From Boswellia sacra (Eukaryota > Streptophyta > Magnoliopsida > Sapindales > Burseraceae), in assembly GCA_013180625.2 (NCBI GenBank), contig SNVD02013918.1, positions 372,001 to 436,000 of the forward strand: a DNA stretch of 64,000 bases, in the 5' to 3' direction. The notes beneath the pieces were generated by a model, which was given only the letters and a program-made list of their open reading frames with translations, was not told where the DNA came from and did not search any database. This document shows, piece after piece, positions 34,668 to 45,225 of the stretch (position 1 is the first letter of the stretch; each line of letters opens with the position of its first letter). A program made the translations under genes and the position numbers.

Positions 34668-34904
34668 TTTTAGAACAATTAATTGATTAAAATTGGAATT
34701 GAATTTCAAAAATTCGAGCCTACTGTTGCGTCCGGAACGATCAAAAATGGTGGAATAGTGTCTTCTGAGGCTCAAAAATTCTTTTTGTGCAAGAAATACG
34801 AAGCTTGGAAATCTCAAGGACTAAACAGAAAATTCCAAAAACTTATAGAGCCACAACGTAATTACCCGAAATTACATGGGTCAAATTAGAATGTCAGAAA
34901 GATG

Positions 34905-35112
34905 TGCTGACGTGGCATTGTCGGACATGTGTCGATGACGTGTCCATGATGGACACGTGGCGATGGTCTCTGACGTTTCGATGATGTTGCACTAATGACG
35001 TGGCGATAACGTGTCTGATGACGTGGCAATTTTGCTTACGTGGCGGATGACATGGCGGACGATGTACTGACTTGTTAATGGTGTCGGATGACGTGGCAGC
35101 TGACGTGGGTTG
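34905..35112 (-). repeat. ACGTGGC-rich leader of the minus-strand Copia
   Basis: In about 200 bp between PBS and gag there are about nine ACGTG cores, mostly TGACGTGGC or GATGACGTGGC, with irregular 15-50-bp spacing. They are not in a single reading frame. The core resembles bZIP-binding ACGT elements, but that function is only inferred. Confidence 0.7.
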
Positions 35113-35797
35113 TCTTCAACCTCTGTAGCGCGTGAGGCGTGTAGGGCGAGTGAAGCCCACTCGCAATGCAGGTTGACGGCGCGTGTGGCGCGTGCGGATT
35201 CCCTGGTGGTCGGATTCGTCATCGAAAAATTGCAAAATGCTCACCTCGATGTCAGGAACACACTGGACACTTCAAATTGAAAATTTGAGTACTTTCAAAA
35301 AATTTGAAATTTCTGGACACAGGGGACAATTTTCTCTGATTTTTCTCTCTCTGTTCTGGCACTCTAGGAGCTCAACCTGGCTCTGATACCACTTGTTGAG
35401 AAGCGATGGACCCTCAGAACAGATTCTGGGAGAAAAATAACTCTTATTTACAGAGAAAATTTGAATACAAGAATTATACAAAAACCCCCCTTAAAACACT
35501 TTTCTGGAGCTCTCTGGCTCACTTACTTTCCTGGAGCTCTCTAGCTCTCTCCCTCTCAAAACTCTCTAGTTTTGGAATCTCTCTGGATTATTAAAACTCT
35601 GCAGAATCGTCTTCTATTTATAAGAGTATTCTGCATTACAATTCAACAAGGTTACATGAAGTTGATCACCTAACCTTCACAAATATTGACCACCTACCTC
35701 ATCCACCTTTACCTAACTCCCATAAGAGGTACCTATCTTTCACACGTGAGAAAAGACAATTCATGCATACCTCATGCATGAGCTCCACAACACAGGT

Positions 35798-36445
35798 TGG
35801 ATCTGCGGATAAGCATATCTGACTGATGACTGATGAGTCCGTTCAGAGAACTAGTTTCATAACACCTTTAAATTCTTTAAGTACTTGCACATGGAGGGAC
35901 AAATAAAAAATGATAAGAGAAACAACGGCAAAATTATTTCAGAAAAAAAGTAACTTTTTTGGGGCTCTTTTTCTTCATCGATCAGTCTTTTCTTCAGTTA
36001 AAGCATTTATGGACGGTGATATTCAAATACTAAAGCATAACCAAATGGCAAACTCTTTTCTGCACAATTAAAGCTACCAACAGAGTAGCTTTTTCAAAAA
36101 GCCCTCGTAGAATAAGAGGAGCTATGACATCATTAAAGTTCTCTACACCCTCTCCACAACTCAATAGTTAACAAAGACAAGATTCAGGCTGTACTACAAT
36201 TCTACGAATAAGTCACCGAAAATGTAATTTACATTTGCTTCTACGGGGAATATGATTACACTGTCAAAGACACAACTTAGAAACGAAAACAAATAAAATC
36301 ATTTCTTTACATATAATGTTAGAGTCGGAGGGTTGGAGTCAGTAAAATCCTGTTATCAATTAGGATCCCATACAAGTTAATGGATTAGAAGGCCAAGCTG
36401 AACTTCTCTGTTACTATTTTGATGACTTTAGTTTCAATGATTTTA
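35798..36445. other. Intergenic between Copia element and PPR gene
   Basis: 3' flank of the PPR gene. Its part 35910-36170 is the parent-like counterpart of the duplicate at 16645-16910. No gene seen. Confidence 0.5.
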
Positions 36446-38272
36446 TTACCAGAAATCTCCACAAGAGCACTTCCCGCCTTTAAAGTGATGGAATCTTTGA
36501 ACATCTCTCAGGACTATCTCTCTGTCAAAAATTAAGGATATAAATTTGGCAGCAGAATGGCAATCCCCACATACCCGAAGGTTCTTCACCACACGAATTG
36601 TTGTTCCAGGTGGAGTGTTTAGGAGTCCAAAAACAATAGCCAGTTTTTCACTATGATATCTAAGTGTAATTTCTTTCTCCTCATCTTCCATATCCCCGTG
36701 ACAGACTAGAGAAGTATCCGGTACATACCCAACCATCTTCAATTCTTTAACCAACTCATCAAGTGCTCTGTGCAGATCTGTAGAAATAGAATGCACCCCT
36801 TCCCCAGAGAAAAATTCATGCACTACATTGTTTATCTCTATGGAACTACAACCAGGAATTTTCACCACCCCTCTATCTTTCATAAGTTTCCTGTAAAAAT
36901 CCACATCTTCCCATCTCCCAGCTCTTGCACACAAGTTTGATAAAATCACATAATCCCCACCATGAGAGTCGTCTAGATCAAAGATTCGCTCAATAACCAG
37001 CTTCGCCATTTCCAGATTGCCATGGCTGCTACAAGCTGATAGCAATGTCCTCCATAGTATTGGGGTTGGCTTGATCGGCAATTTATCAAGTAAACTATAA
37101 GCCTCATCCAAACGTCCTGCTCGACCAAGTAAATCCACCATACATCCATAATGTTTGATCCCAGGAACAATACCATACCTGTCCCTCATACTATAGAAAT
37201 ATTTACAACCTTCCTCCACTAGACCAGTGTGACTGCAAGCATACAAAAGACCTAAAAGTGTAATCTCATCAGGAGTCAGTTGTGCCTTTCTCATTTCCTC
37301 AAACATTGATATGGCTTTATGACCCTGTCCATGAGTTGCATATGCCACAATCATTGCTGACCAAGCTTGCGTATCTCTCACACTTATGTTGTTAAAGATA
37401 GAAACAGCATTATCCAAGCTTCCACACTTTGCGTACATATCTATAAGAGCAGTATTCACCTTCACATACCTATCAAATCCATATTTTTTGATATATTCAT
37501 GTATCCACTTCCCCAAATCCAATGCCCCCAACAGAGCGCAAGATGATAAAGCACTAAGCATGGTAACATCGGTGGGCCTAATATTTCTCTCCTGCAATTC
37601 ACGAAACAACGACAATGCCTCATTCGGCCTACTTCTACGAGCATAACCTGTGATGATGGCATTATATGACACAACACATGGTTCTTCTATCTTGTTAAAA
37701 ACCCGCCTAGCAGCATCCACGTCATCACACTCGGCATACATGTTAATAAGTGTAGGAGACACATAAACATTATACTGCAGTCCAAATTTGATAGCAAAAC
37801 AATGAAACTGTTTACCTTCTTCCAACGCTTCAGCTCCCATGCACGCGCATGCTTTAAGCAGACATGGAAATGTATAGTCATCGGGTAAAAGACCGGAATT
37901 TAGAACTTTAACAAAGAGACAAATCGCTCGACATGGTGTTTTGGAGCGAGAATAACCACGAGCCATGGTGTTAAACAGAACAATGTCTGGTTCACGTATT
38001 CCGTCGAACAGGCGGTGGGCATGGTCCATCGATGAGCTATTTGGCTGCTGGGTGCAGAAATTGATGAGTTTGGTGAGGACATTGAGGTCATTTTGGAGGT
38101 GGGTTTTGATAGTGAAGGCTTGGATTTGCTTGAGCTCTCTAATAGAGGTGCATTTGGGTAGCAGAGAGAGTGGGGAGTTTGTAGTGTCAATTCTTTGGGA
38201 GTTCGTGTTTGTGTTTGCGTAAAGTTTTGGAGAAGAAAGTTTGGTTATTGGTGGAGACGGAGTTGTGGCCAT
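36446..38272 (-). CDS. DYW-class PPR RNA-editing factor (OTP85/At2g02980-like)
   Basis: Intronless frame of 608 aa. The N-terminus is Ser/Thr/Pro-rich and basic, as in organelle transit peptides. It is followed by RELKQIQAFTIK and a PLS array of PPR motifs (about residues 60-410; for example YVSPTLINMYAECDDVDAARRVF, split here by motif only), then E/E+ domains and a C-terminal DYW domain. The zinc/deaminase signature is HSE (His540, Glu542) with CGDC (Cys568, Cys571). The protein ends CSCGDFW, a normal variant of DYW. The overall pattern fits Arabidopsis OTP85, a chloroplast C-to-U editing factor for ndhD. The family usually has about 600 aa, so it is full length. Its 3' end was duplicated into the RNase cluster. 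Orthology is inferred from recognition, not from a search. Confidence 0.93.
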   Translation of the reverse strand: MATTPSPPITKLSSPKLYANTNTNSQRIDTTNSPLSLLPKCTSIRELKQIQAFTIKTHLQNDLNVLTKLINFCTQQPNSSSMDHAHRLFDGIREPDIVLFNTMARGYSRSKTPCRAICLFVKVLNSGLLPDDYTFPCLLKACACMGAEALEEGKQFHCFAIKFGLQYNVYVSPTLINMYAECDDVDAARRVFNKIEEPCVVSYNAIITGYARRSRPNEALSLFRELQERNIRPTDVTMLSALSSCALLGALDLGKWIHEYIKKYGFDRYVKVNTALIDMYAKCGSLDNAVSIFNNISVRDTQAWSAMIVAYATHGQGHKAISMFEEMRKAQLTPDEITLLGLLYACSHTGLVEEGCKYFYSMRDRYGIVPGIKHYGCMVDLLGRAGRLDEAYSLLDKLPIKPTPILWRTLLSACSSHGNLEMAKLVIERIFDLDDSHGGDYVILSNLCARAGRWEDVDFYRKLMKDRGVVKIPGCSSIEINNVVHEFFSGEGVHSISTDLHRALDELVKELKMVGYVPDTSLVCHGDMEDEEKEITLRYHSEKLAIVFGLLNTPPGTTIRVVKNLRVCGDCHSAAKFISLIFDREIVLRDVQRFHHFKGGKCSCGDFW

Positions 38273-39018
38273 TGCAGCTTTGTTTTTGAAAGCTTGTGAA
38301 GGGAATGCAAAGATAAGGGCTTTTGTTTATGGGCAATAATCAGCTGTACCCGTGAACACGATTGATCATACAAACTTCCCAATCATGTACACCCACTTTT
38401 CCACTTCGAAGATATTCCCTTTTGTGTTTTTGTTATACCAATTTCCCATCTTTCCGTATGATAGGACTTGAACATCAAAGAGCATTTCTAGTTTCTGGGT
38501 AGAAAACCAACCTAAATTAAAGGCATCCCGTTAGCAACTTTTATTTGCAGAACAATTCTTCTTTTAAGTAATTTGTAATTTATTATCAGTATTGCGGTCT
38601 TCCACTGGGCAGTCAACGGATTGAACTCCCAGGTTAAGAAATGTTTTGCCAGTCTTCAAAGTTGCTTCTTGTTTGGAATTTGAGATATTTGATTGTAACA
38701 AACAGAGTTAAATGTGCTGATCAATCATCATCTGCAATGCCAGTAGTAAAGTGGAAGAAGATATTTAACTGTAATTCTTGTTCTATGATTGCTTGTGAAG
38801 TGGTATCTTGGAGAGTTAAAATATTAATTAGACCTCACAACAACTTTGTCCATGGTGCATAAACTTGCAATTCTTTTCTATATTGGAAACCTGATGTCTG
38901 GTTAAGCTGTTATTACATCTTGCATTTTGTCGCCTTTTTTGGTCTTGAAAATTTCACTATTAGTATTAGTATTTCTGATCTCATTGGATAAGCTTAATTA
39001 TGGCTACCATCTCCAGTT
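38273..39018. other. Intergenic between PPR and transporter genes
   Basis: Contains the PPR promoter on its left and the transporter 3' flank on its right. No other gene or repeat recognised. Confidence 0.5.
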
Positions 39019-40851
39019 TTAGAGATGCTTTACAATTTGTTTCAGTGAAGTGTATGTGCCCAATACACCAACAACTGACCCTGCCATAAGTATCCCCACA
39101 ATTACCATCAACTCTAATCCAAAGCTTTGAGCAGCTTTATTAAGCCTTAGGTAGCACAGACAGGGCAGCAACATTGAGGCAGTGACGCTCAGAAATGCGC
39201 CGATGAATGCCATTACGTAGCCAAAAAAAGGAACACTTAAGGCTACAACAACTGTGCTAATAACCAATACTGTTCTGATCAGGATACTAAGGGATCTGCT
39301 GCCGCGGAAAAGAGAAGTGTCTTCAAAAGCATTAGCAATTGGAGTAATTATAACTGCATACTTTGTGAGGGGATTGATTAAAGTAGTGTAGATTGCTATT
39401 TTTGTACTAATTTTTCTTAAAGGAAGATTTAATGTTACTTGAGATTTCAAATGTTCTCCATACATCATGTATCCAAGAACAGCCATTGATCCATAGTTGA
39501 TGGTGCTTGCAATAAAGCAGACAAGTAAAACCTGCAATAAGAAGACACAACAAGGGAGAGATTAAGATCAAGTTTGTAGTTACAGAACTTATGTAACCAG
39601 AAGTACTGAACACTAGTACAAGTTTATTTTCGTTCATACCTTGGAGAACTGGCTTCTATTTTTCATTGAGTTGCAAAGTGTGGGGAAAACAGCATGGCCA
39701 CAATAACAGAATGCAATCAAGCTTATAGCAGTTGGTAGTCCTCTCCAATTCAAAAGCATGCCTCTTTCATCAAAGCCAACACCATCAACTGCACCGATCC
39801 AAAAAACACAGCAAGCCAGAATAACAGAAGCCACAACTCCACCAACAGAAACGTAAGCCAGCCAACCCAAACTCCTTAACCATGTTGTTGGCAAAATTAT
39901 CAAGGCAGTCAACAGAACAAATCCTTGTCTTCCTCCAATTTTGAGGCCAGCAATTTTGAACCCCATGTTTGGAAATAATTTGTCTAAATTGTCACCTTCT
40001 AATATGAGAAATTCTACCGCTACCAAATATAGCTCAAGATACATGAAGATGGATACAAGAAGTCTTCCTTTGTATCCAAATGCCATCTGGCCTATATCAG
40101 GATAGGTTTTGATGAGTGGATGTGCATCCATACATCGTCGCAGAAGTAACCCTGTATAACAACAGAGAATGGCTACCAGGAGAAGAATTATTAAGCTCAG
40201 CCACCCTCCTTGAGCAAAAGCATATGGAATTGAAAGTATCCCAACACCTGAGAAGAGTGAATTTGATGTTAGTTACTTTCAGTTAAATCTATTTCATCAA
40301 ACAAAATCATGGCAGTCTTTTCTAACAATGATATATTAGAGAAAAGAAAAGCAAAATTTTGGTTCATATTATTAGTTAGTCAATTTGAATATCAACCATG
40401 TAATGTTTTATATTGCATGAGCAGATTCTACAGTGCAGGTTGTTTTTTCTTCATGTCCTGCGTACAACAAAACAACACGAGTAGTTTTGTCAAGACAGAG
40501 ATGAAACTTGCCAAAATTCAAGGAAGATAATATATTTGTTCAAAACTATATTTTTCTTGATGATTTCAAATTGTTCGACTTTATGCAAACATTAGTCAAG
40601 TCTATACAGGTAGGATAGGAATATGTCAATGATATCCAGAACAAATCTATGAGAACCTTAACAATGATGTGATGTAGGAAAGCCAATAAGCTGCACAAAC
40701 ATAAATTAAAGATCAAGTGAGACGCTATTGCATGGGAGAAGATAAAAAGAAGGAGACCTGATAGAGCATTTAATCCATTGAAACAAGTCCCAAGGAAGGA
40801 AGTTCCTTTGGCCAATTGATCTGGTTGTGAGAGCTTGTTTTGATTCTCCAT
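39019..40851 (-). CDS. Vacuolar amino-acid transporter, AVT1 type (3 exons)
   Basis: Exons 40851-40758, 40247-39640 and 39531-39019 join in frame (1215 nt, 404 aa) with GT-AG introns. It starts MENQNKLSQPDQ, then GTSFLGTCFNGLNALSGVGILSIP spans the first intron; this is the conserved first helix of the AAAP/SLC32 family. About ten to eleven hydrophobic segments follow, including a region with FCYCGHAVFPTLCNSM and a C-terminal pair ending SLKQIVKHL. The N-terminus is short, as in the shorter AVT1 paralogues. Family role: proton-coupled amino-acid transport across the tonoplast. The exact substrate is not visible. No breaks seen. Start chosen as the only in-frame ATG before the conserved helix. 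Confidence 0.9.
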
Positions 40852-41394
40852 AATCTCTGCTTTTGTGCAGTGCATCTTTTATTTGCTCACTACCCAAAAT
40901 ATTGGACATTTATAGATGGGATACTACTTTATGTGGGTGACAAATTATGTACTTCACTATTAAAATTTTTATTATATACACCACAATCAAATAATTGGTT
41001 TATGAAAGGAGATTGTGAGAAATGAGTAGATTTCCATTCAATTCAACCAAAACAAAAAAGCATTACGCAACTGTGCTAGCAGCTTGTGACAATTACAGTT
41101 CAATTTCGCGAAGGAAATCGACTCATCACATGCCACAATAAATGCTCGGTGCTTTTAGAGTTCGTAGAGAAAAGCCGCGTATCTTTCTACTTTTGTTCAT
41201 ACATTTTCCATGTATACCCATCTTCCAGACATGCTTGGATTCTTCTTATGAGGTAAATGAATCTCCAGCACAAAGTTAGAATTTTCAGCTGAATGCTTGT
41301 TCATCAATTGCACAATTTCATAATCTGCTCGTAATTTTGTAGCTACTAATTATGTTCCCTTACGTATGGAAAAAGAGGATTATGCTGCACTTAG
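40852..41394. other. Upstream region of the AVT1-type gene
   Basis: AT-rich. It should include the promoter. No other feature recognised. Confidence 0.4.
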
Positions 41395-41852
41395 AGCTTG
41401 TTTGTTTTTTTCACTTTTCACTTTAGTCTAAATGAAATCAGATTTAAGTTATTAAACTTTTTGTTTATTTTTCAATTCAGCACTTTTTTTAAGTGGTATA
41501 TCACTGAATTTAAAAAGTGAAAATTGATCACTTTTGTATTTGTCAAATGTCTGAAAATATCAAAATACCTGAATTACCCCTATATAAAAATTATTTCCAT
41601 AATTTCATTTTTGTTCCCCTTTTTATTTTAACCTAAATGCCACAAACTTAAATGTAAAATTTAAAAAAAAAACGTAATTGTGTATAGTAAATTATTAATA
41701 ATAATTAAATGAGAGAGAGTTTTCAATCAAAAAATTATTTTTTTAATATAATAATTTAAATTAATTAATAAACACATTGTTAGATTTCTACAAATAGCCA
41801 TCTAGCCTATGATGTTCACCATAATATATTTAATTTAATTTAAAAATTTATC

Positions 41853-41890
<38 letters not shown>

Positions 41891-42173
41891 TTTAACTCAA
41901 TATTAATCATATAAATTTAATTTATTAAGTTTTGTATTAATTTTATTATCTTTTACTATTTAATTTTTAACATATATAATACACAAGTTTTGCTTTTCAA
42001 TGACAAGGGTAAATATGTCTATTTTATATTATAATATTCTCTTACCACTTTTTTTAAGTAGTATGAAAAAAGAAAAACAAACATATTAATTAAGTCACCG
42101 GTGTTAAGTGCTAAAAAGTGATAAGTGACAAAAAGTACTAAAAAGTGTTAAGTGGAAAAAACAAACACCCCCT
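41395..42173. mobile_element. MITE-like element with GTTTGTTTTTT-CACTT ends
   Basis: Left end CTTGTTTGTTTTTTTCACTT and right end AAGTGGAAAAAACAAACACC are inverted copies. Several AAGTG/CACTT repeats lie just inside both ends. The interior is AT-rich and non-coding and includes an (AT)n(GA)n microsatellite at about 41853-41890. Flanks CTTAGAG and CTTAGTG suggest an imperfect target duplication. Superfamily not settled. Confidence 0.65.
41853..41890. repeat. (AT)n(AG)n microsatellite
   Basis: Short run of AT followed by about 12 AG units inside the MITE-like element. Confidence 0.9.
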
Positions 42174-42211
42174 TAGTGTATTCCATTAAAAAGAGAAATA
42201 TAATAATAACT

Positions 42212-42395
42212 ATAATGAAATCCGTAATGCTAGACTTATAACCTAAATGCGATTGAAAGCCTGCAATTTGATGTGGTAATCTATATGATAAAATCTTATT
42301 AAAAATATAATTTCTCTCGTTTATTTTTATTTTTCTTCTTTCAGTGAATTTGTATCTGATAGACTGTCATATCATATTATAGACTTTATGTTGGC
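42212..42395. mobile_element. Second copy of the 3.6-kb MITE family
   Basis: TAATGCTAGACTTATAACCTAAATG and, further on, ATAGACTGTCATATCATATTATAGACTTTATG correspond to both arms of the element at 3605-3868. AAAATCTTATTA and TTTATTTTTATTTTTCTTC fill the middle in the same order. Diverged and non-coding. Confidence 0.55.
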
Positions 42396-44214
42396 ACTGC
42401 TATAATGAAATGTCGGCCTTCAAATCCAACCTTTGAGGTCTTGTCTTACGTGAAAATCATACACGCCACTTAATTTAAAAAATTTATTTAGACTTTTCTT
42501 CTTAAAGTTGGATTCCTCTCATTTAAAATCTAAAAGCAAAAGATCACTACCACAACACAGAAATATTCTTAGTAACAAGAGTGCAACTAGTGACTCTGAG
42601 AAAACTGATGCTGAAGCAAGTTGAACCACAAAGAGAAAGATGATGAAAAGCTTAACAGACTATGATGGGTTTTCCTAACTGCAGAATATAATATAATTAA
42701 CTTCTTTTCTTTACGTGAAAAAATTGCAGGATAATTAGACCTTCTCAATCAACCAGCTGTGAACTGCACTGATCAAAAGGGTTTATATATTCGATTTTTG
42801 GTCATCAATTTGATGTCAAGGTCCAAGAAATTTGCTTTTACCTTTTCATATATGAAGCAAGAAACGTGTTTAAATAATTTTCATAACTTTTCAAAAGATA
42901 TTCTGTCCATGACCAGGATATATGGTTACATCATTCTTCTATTAGCATTGCAAAATTGACTGCTTTATTCCAGCTAGCCGAGCTAAGTTGTAATATTAAC
43001 CTGCCTGACAGACCTTTGATGTATATTCTGCAAGATACATCAAAATTTTCTGTCATGTTTGAATCCATCAATGTATAAAGAGATCCGCTAACTTTCTTTA
43101 TTTTATTGATAGATAGACACACTTGCCAACTTTAGAAAAGATTCAAATATTAAATAATGAAAAAGATAAGCACTTCATCCTCGAATCACAAAATTTTCTT
43201 TGATATCAAAACTAGTATTTCAGAGGTAACGCATGCATGCATGAATAATATCTGTCAAACTGGAGAAATTATGATAGGTAAGGGAAAGTCTTAGTGGAGC
43301 CTTTAATCAAAAGCTAGTATAATGATATCAGATTTAAAGGCCAAAACAAATGTTCAAATCCAAAATGTCAATTATTCAGGCCAATCCAAGAGATGATAGC
43401 TGGTTATGGTGTTAATTATACTCTGTTACCCTACTGGGAAATGGGCGGCATTTCAAGCTCTCTACTTTGGCAAGGTTGCAATCATAAATCATTTCAGTGG
43501 TGACTCCATTTACTACTCTATCACTGTAGCACATGACCTGACTCAGTCACTTGCGTTACATAATTAGCATAAGGTAATCCTAACTTATATCTTAAAAAAA
43601 TATATATTAAATTCTTGGAGATTCATTCGAAATTTATATATTTAATTATTCTTACTTAAATTTTTAAAGAATTTATAATTTTTTAGACATATTTATATAA
43701 TTTTTTAAATAAATTTATATAATCTTTAAATATTTAATATATACTGTCGAGGAATACGTTAAGAATATCATAGAAGTGATCTCTGGACTGATAGCCACCC
43801 GCCAGGTAAGTGGAAATGCCAACCCTGTTGTTTAAGTCAAATCTATCATAAATTTTCAGCTCATCAGCCCATGCAATTCATCCACCTAGGAAAAGTTGTT
43901 TCCAGGAAAGTTGGTTGCACCCAAAAAGTCTCTCCAATTCTCACTCTATCCAGTGAGGTTTCGATTGGGGTGAGTTTGTACGTATTCTCATTAATAATTT
44001 AGCAAACTTTATATCCATTTATCCATCGATACCTGACGTCCAATTGGATGATGGGCAAAAGACTTCTACGAGATGGGTCCACAACAGATTGGATGGCCTT
44101 GCCACAATCAGTCTCTCATCGATAAGATTGTATCCCATTAGGCATTTTCAACCAACAATTTCGTAACTGCCGCACCTACAATCAGAACTATTGGTAACTT
44201 TTCCCCGTCTGTTA
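42396..44214. other. Gene-free AT-rich region
   Basis: No open frame with coding character. 43600-43745 is an extremely AT-rich low-complexity stretch. Nothing else recognised. Confidence 0.4.
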
Positions 44215-44218
44215 GGTA

Positions 44219-45215
44219 TAGAAGTGCGTTTGGAGCTGTTGTTATATAGTAGCTCTTAGATTTTACTATTAGTTATGATTATTTTAGTATTTGATAAATA
44301 TTTTAAAAATTAATTATCTAAAAAGTTATTATTTAAAGAATCATTTTTATACTATATTGTACAAATAAATAGGAAGTAACTTTTGAAAATCAGATTTTGA
44401 AAAGTTAAAATTTGAATAGGTCAAAATATCAAAATTGTCTATATAATTTAATATAAATCTAAAAATATCCTTACATATTGAAATTTAAAATTAATTAATT
44501 AGATGAGAAATTATAAACTAAATATATTTTTAATTTTTTATAAAATAAATTTTTTAAAAAAATTAAAAATAGTTTCAGAGTTGCCGCTAATTTCGAGCAT
44601 CGTCCGGCGTTTCAGATAGTCCGTCTGACTAGTGGGATGACACTGCCACCTCCACGAGCATCACCCCAAAACTTTAACCATCCTATCTCATTTATTCAAG
44701 TCACGAATGATAGAAACGTTGAGGGATCGAAGAAGAGCAGCTTCTGGTGATGCTTGTTGGAGGTGGCTATGTCATCCCACTCACTAGCAACAAGAGGACG
44801 ATAGTTGGCGACGGCTGTTGCTCTAATGACCTCTATTTTTATTTTTTTACTTTTTTTACTTTCTTATTATTAAAAATAATAAATAATTATATTTATTTAT
44901 TAAATATTTTAATTTAAATAATAAATTAATAAATATACATTTGTTATTTATTTATTTGTTTATATCATAATCTATTATTTATTAATTTTAATTTTAATTT
45001 TAATAATATTTCTTTGAAAAAATATCTTTGTATTTTTACTAAAAAGTAGCTTTTAAAAATCTAAGTTTACAAATTCATAGCTTTTGGACAACACAACAAA
45101 TTTAAAATGCTAATCTACCAAACACTCAAAACTTTTTGAAACAACACAACCAAAAGCAGATTTTTCCTACAGCACTTTTGCACATCAATTTCCCATAGCA
45201 TAGCAGTCTCAAACA
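44219..45215. mobile_element. Foldback element A
   Basis: The left half (from GTGCGTTTGGAGCTGTTG) and the right half (ending CAAACACACCCATAG) are inverted copies over much of their length. The central arms pair well: CTAGTGGGATGACACTGCCACC at about 44630 with the complement of GGTGGCTATGTCATCCCACTC at about 44763, around a loop of about 80 bp. The arms carry GC-rich, gene-like sequence inside AT-rich outer parts. No transposase. Target duplication not resolved. Confidence 0.7.
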
Positions 45216-45225
45216 CACCCATAGT

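Larger units (their letters stand above)
30244..35792 (-). mobile_element. Ty1-Copia LTR retrotransposon, older, minus strand
   Basis: LTRs at 30244-30635 (3' LTR) and 35394-35792 (5' LTR) with TSD CAGGT (30239-30243 and 35793-35797). In the minus direction the LTR reads TGTTGxxGAGCTC to CAACA. TGGTATCAGAGCCAGG (PBS, initiator tRNA-Met) follows the 5' LTR at about 35391. A polypurine tract GGATGGAGGGGGAGAAT precedes the 3' LTR. The LTRs show many substitutions and a small insertion (392 against 399 bp), so it is clearly older than the element at 3984. Confidence 0.95.

Noticed and set aside
38486..38862. Plus-strand open frame between the PPR and AVT1 genes
   Set aside because: 73 codons, without domain or conservation clues, in the promoter region of the PPR gene.
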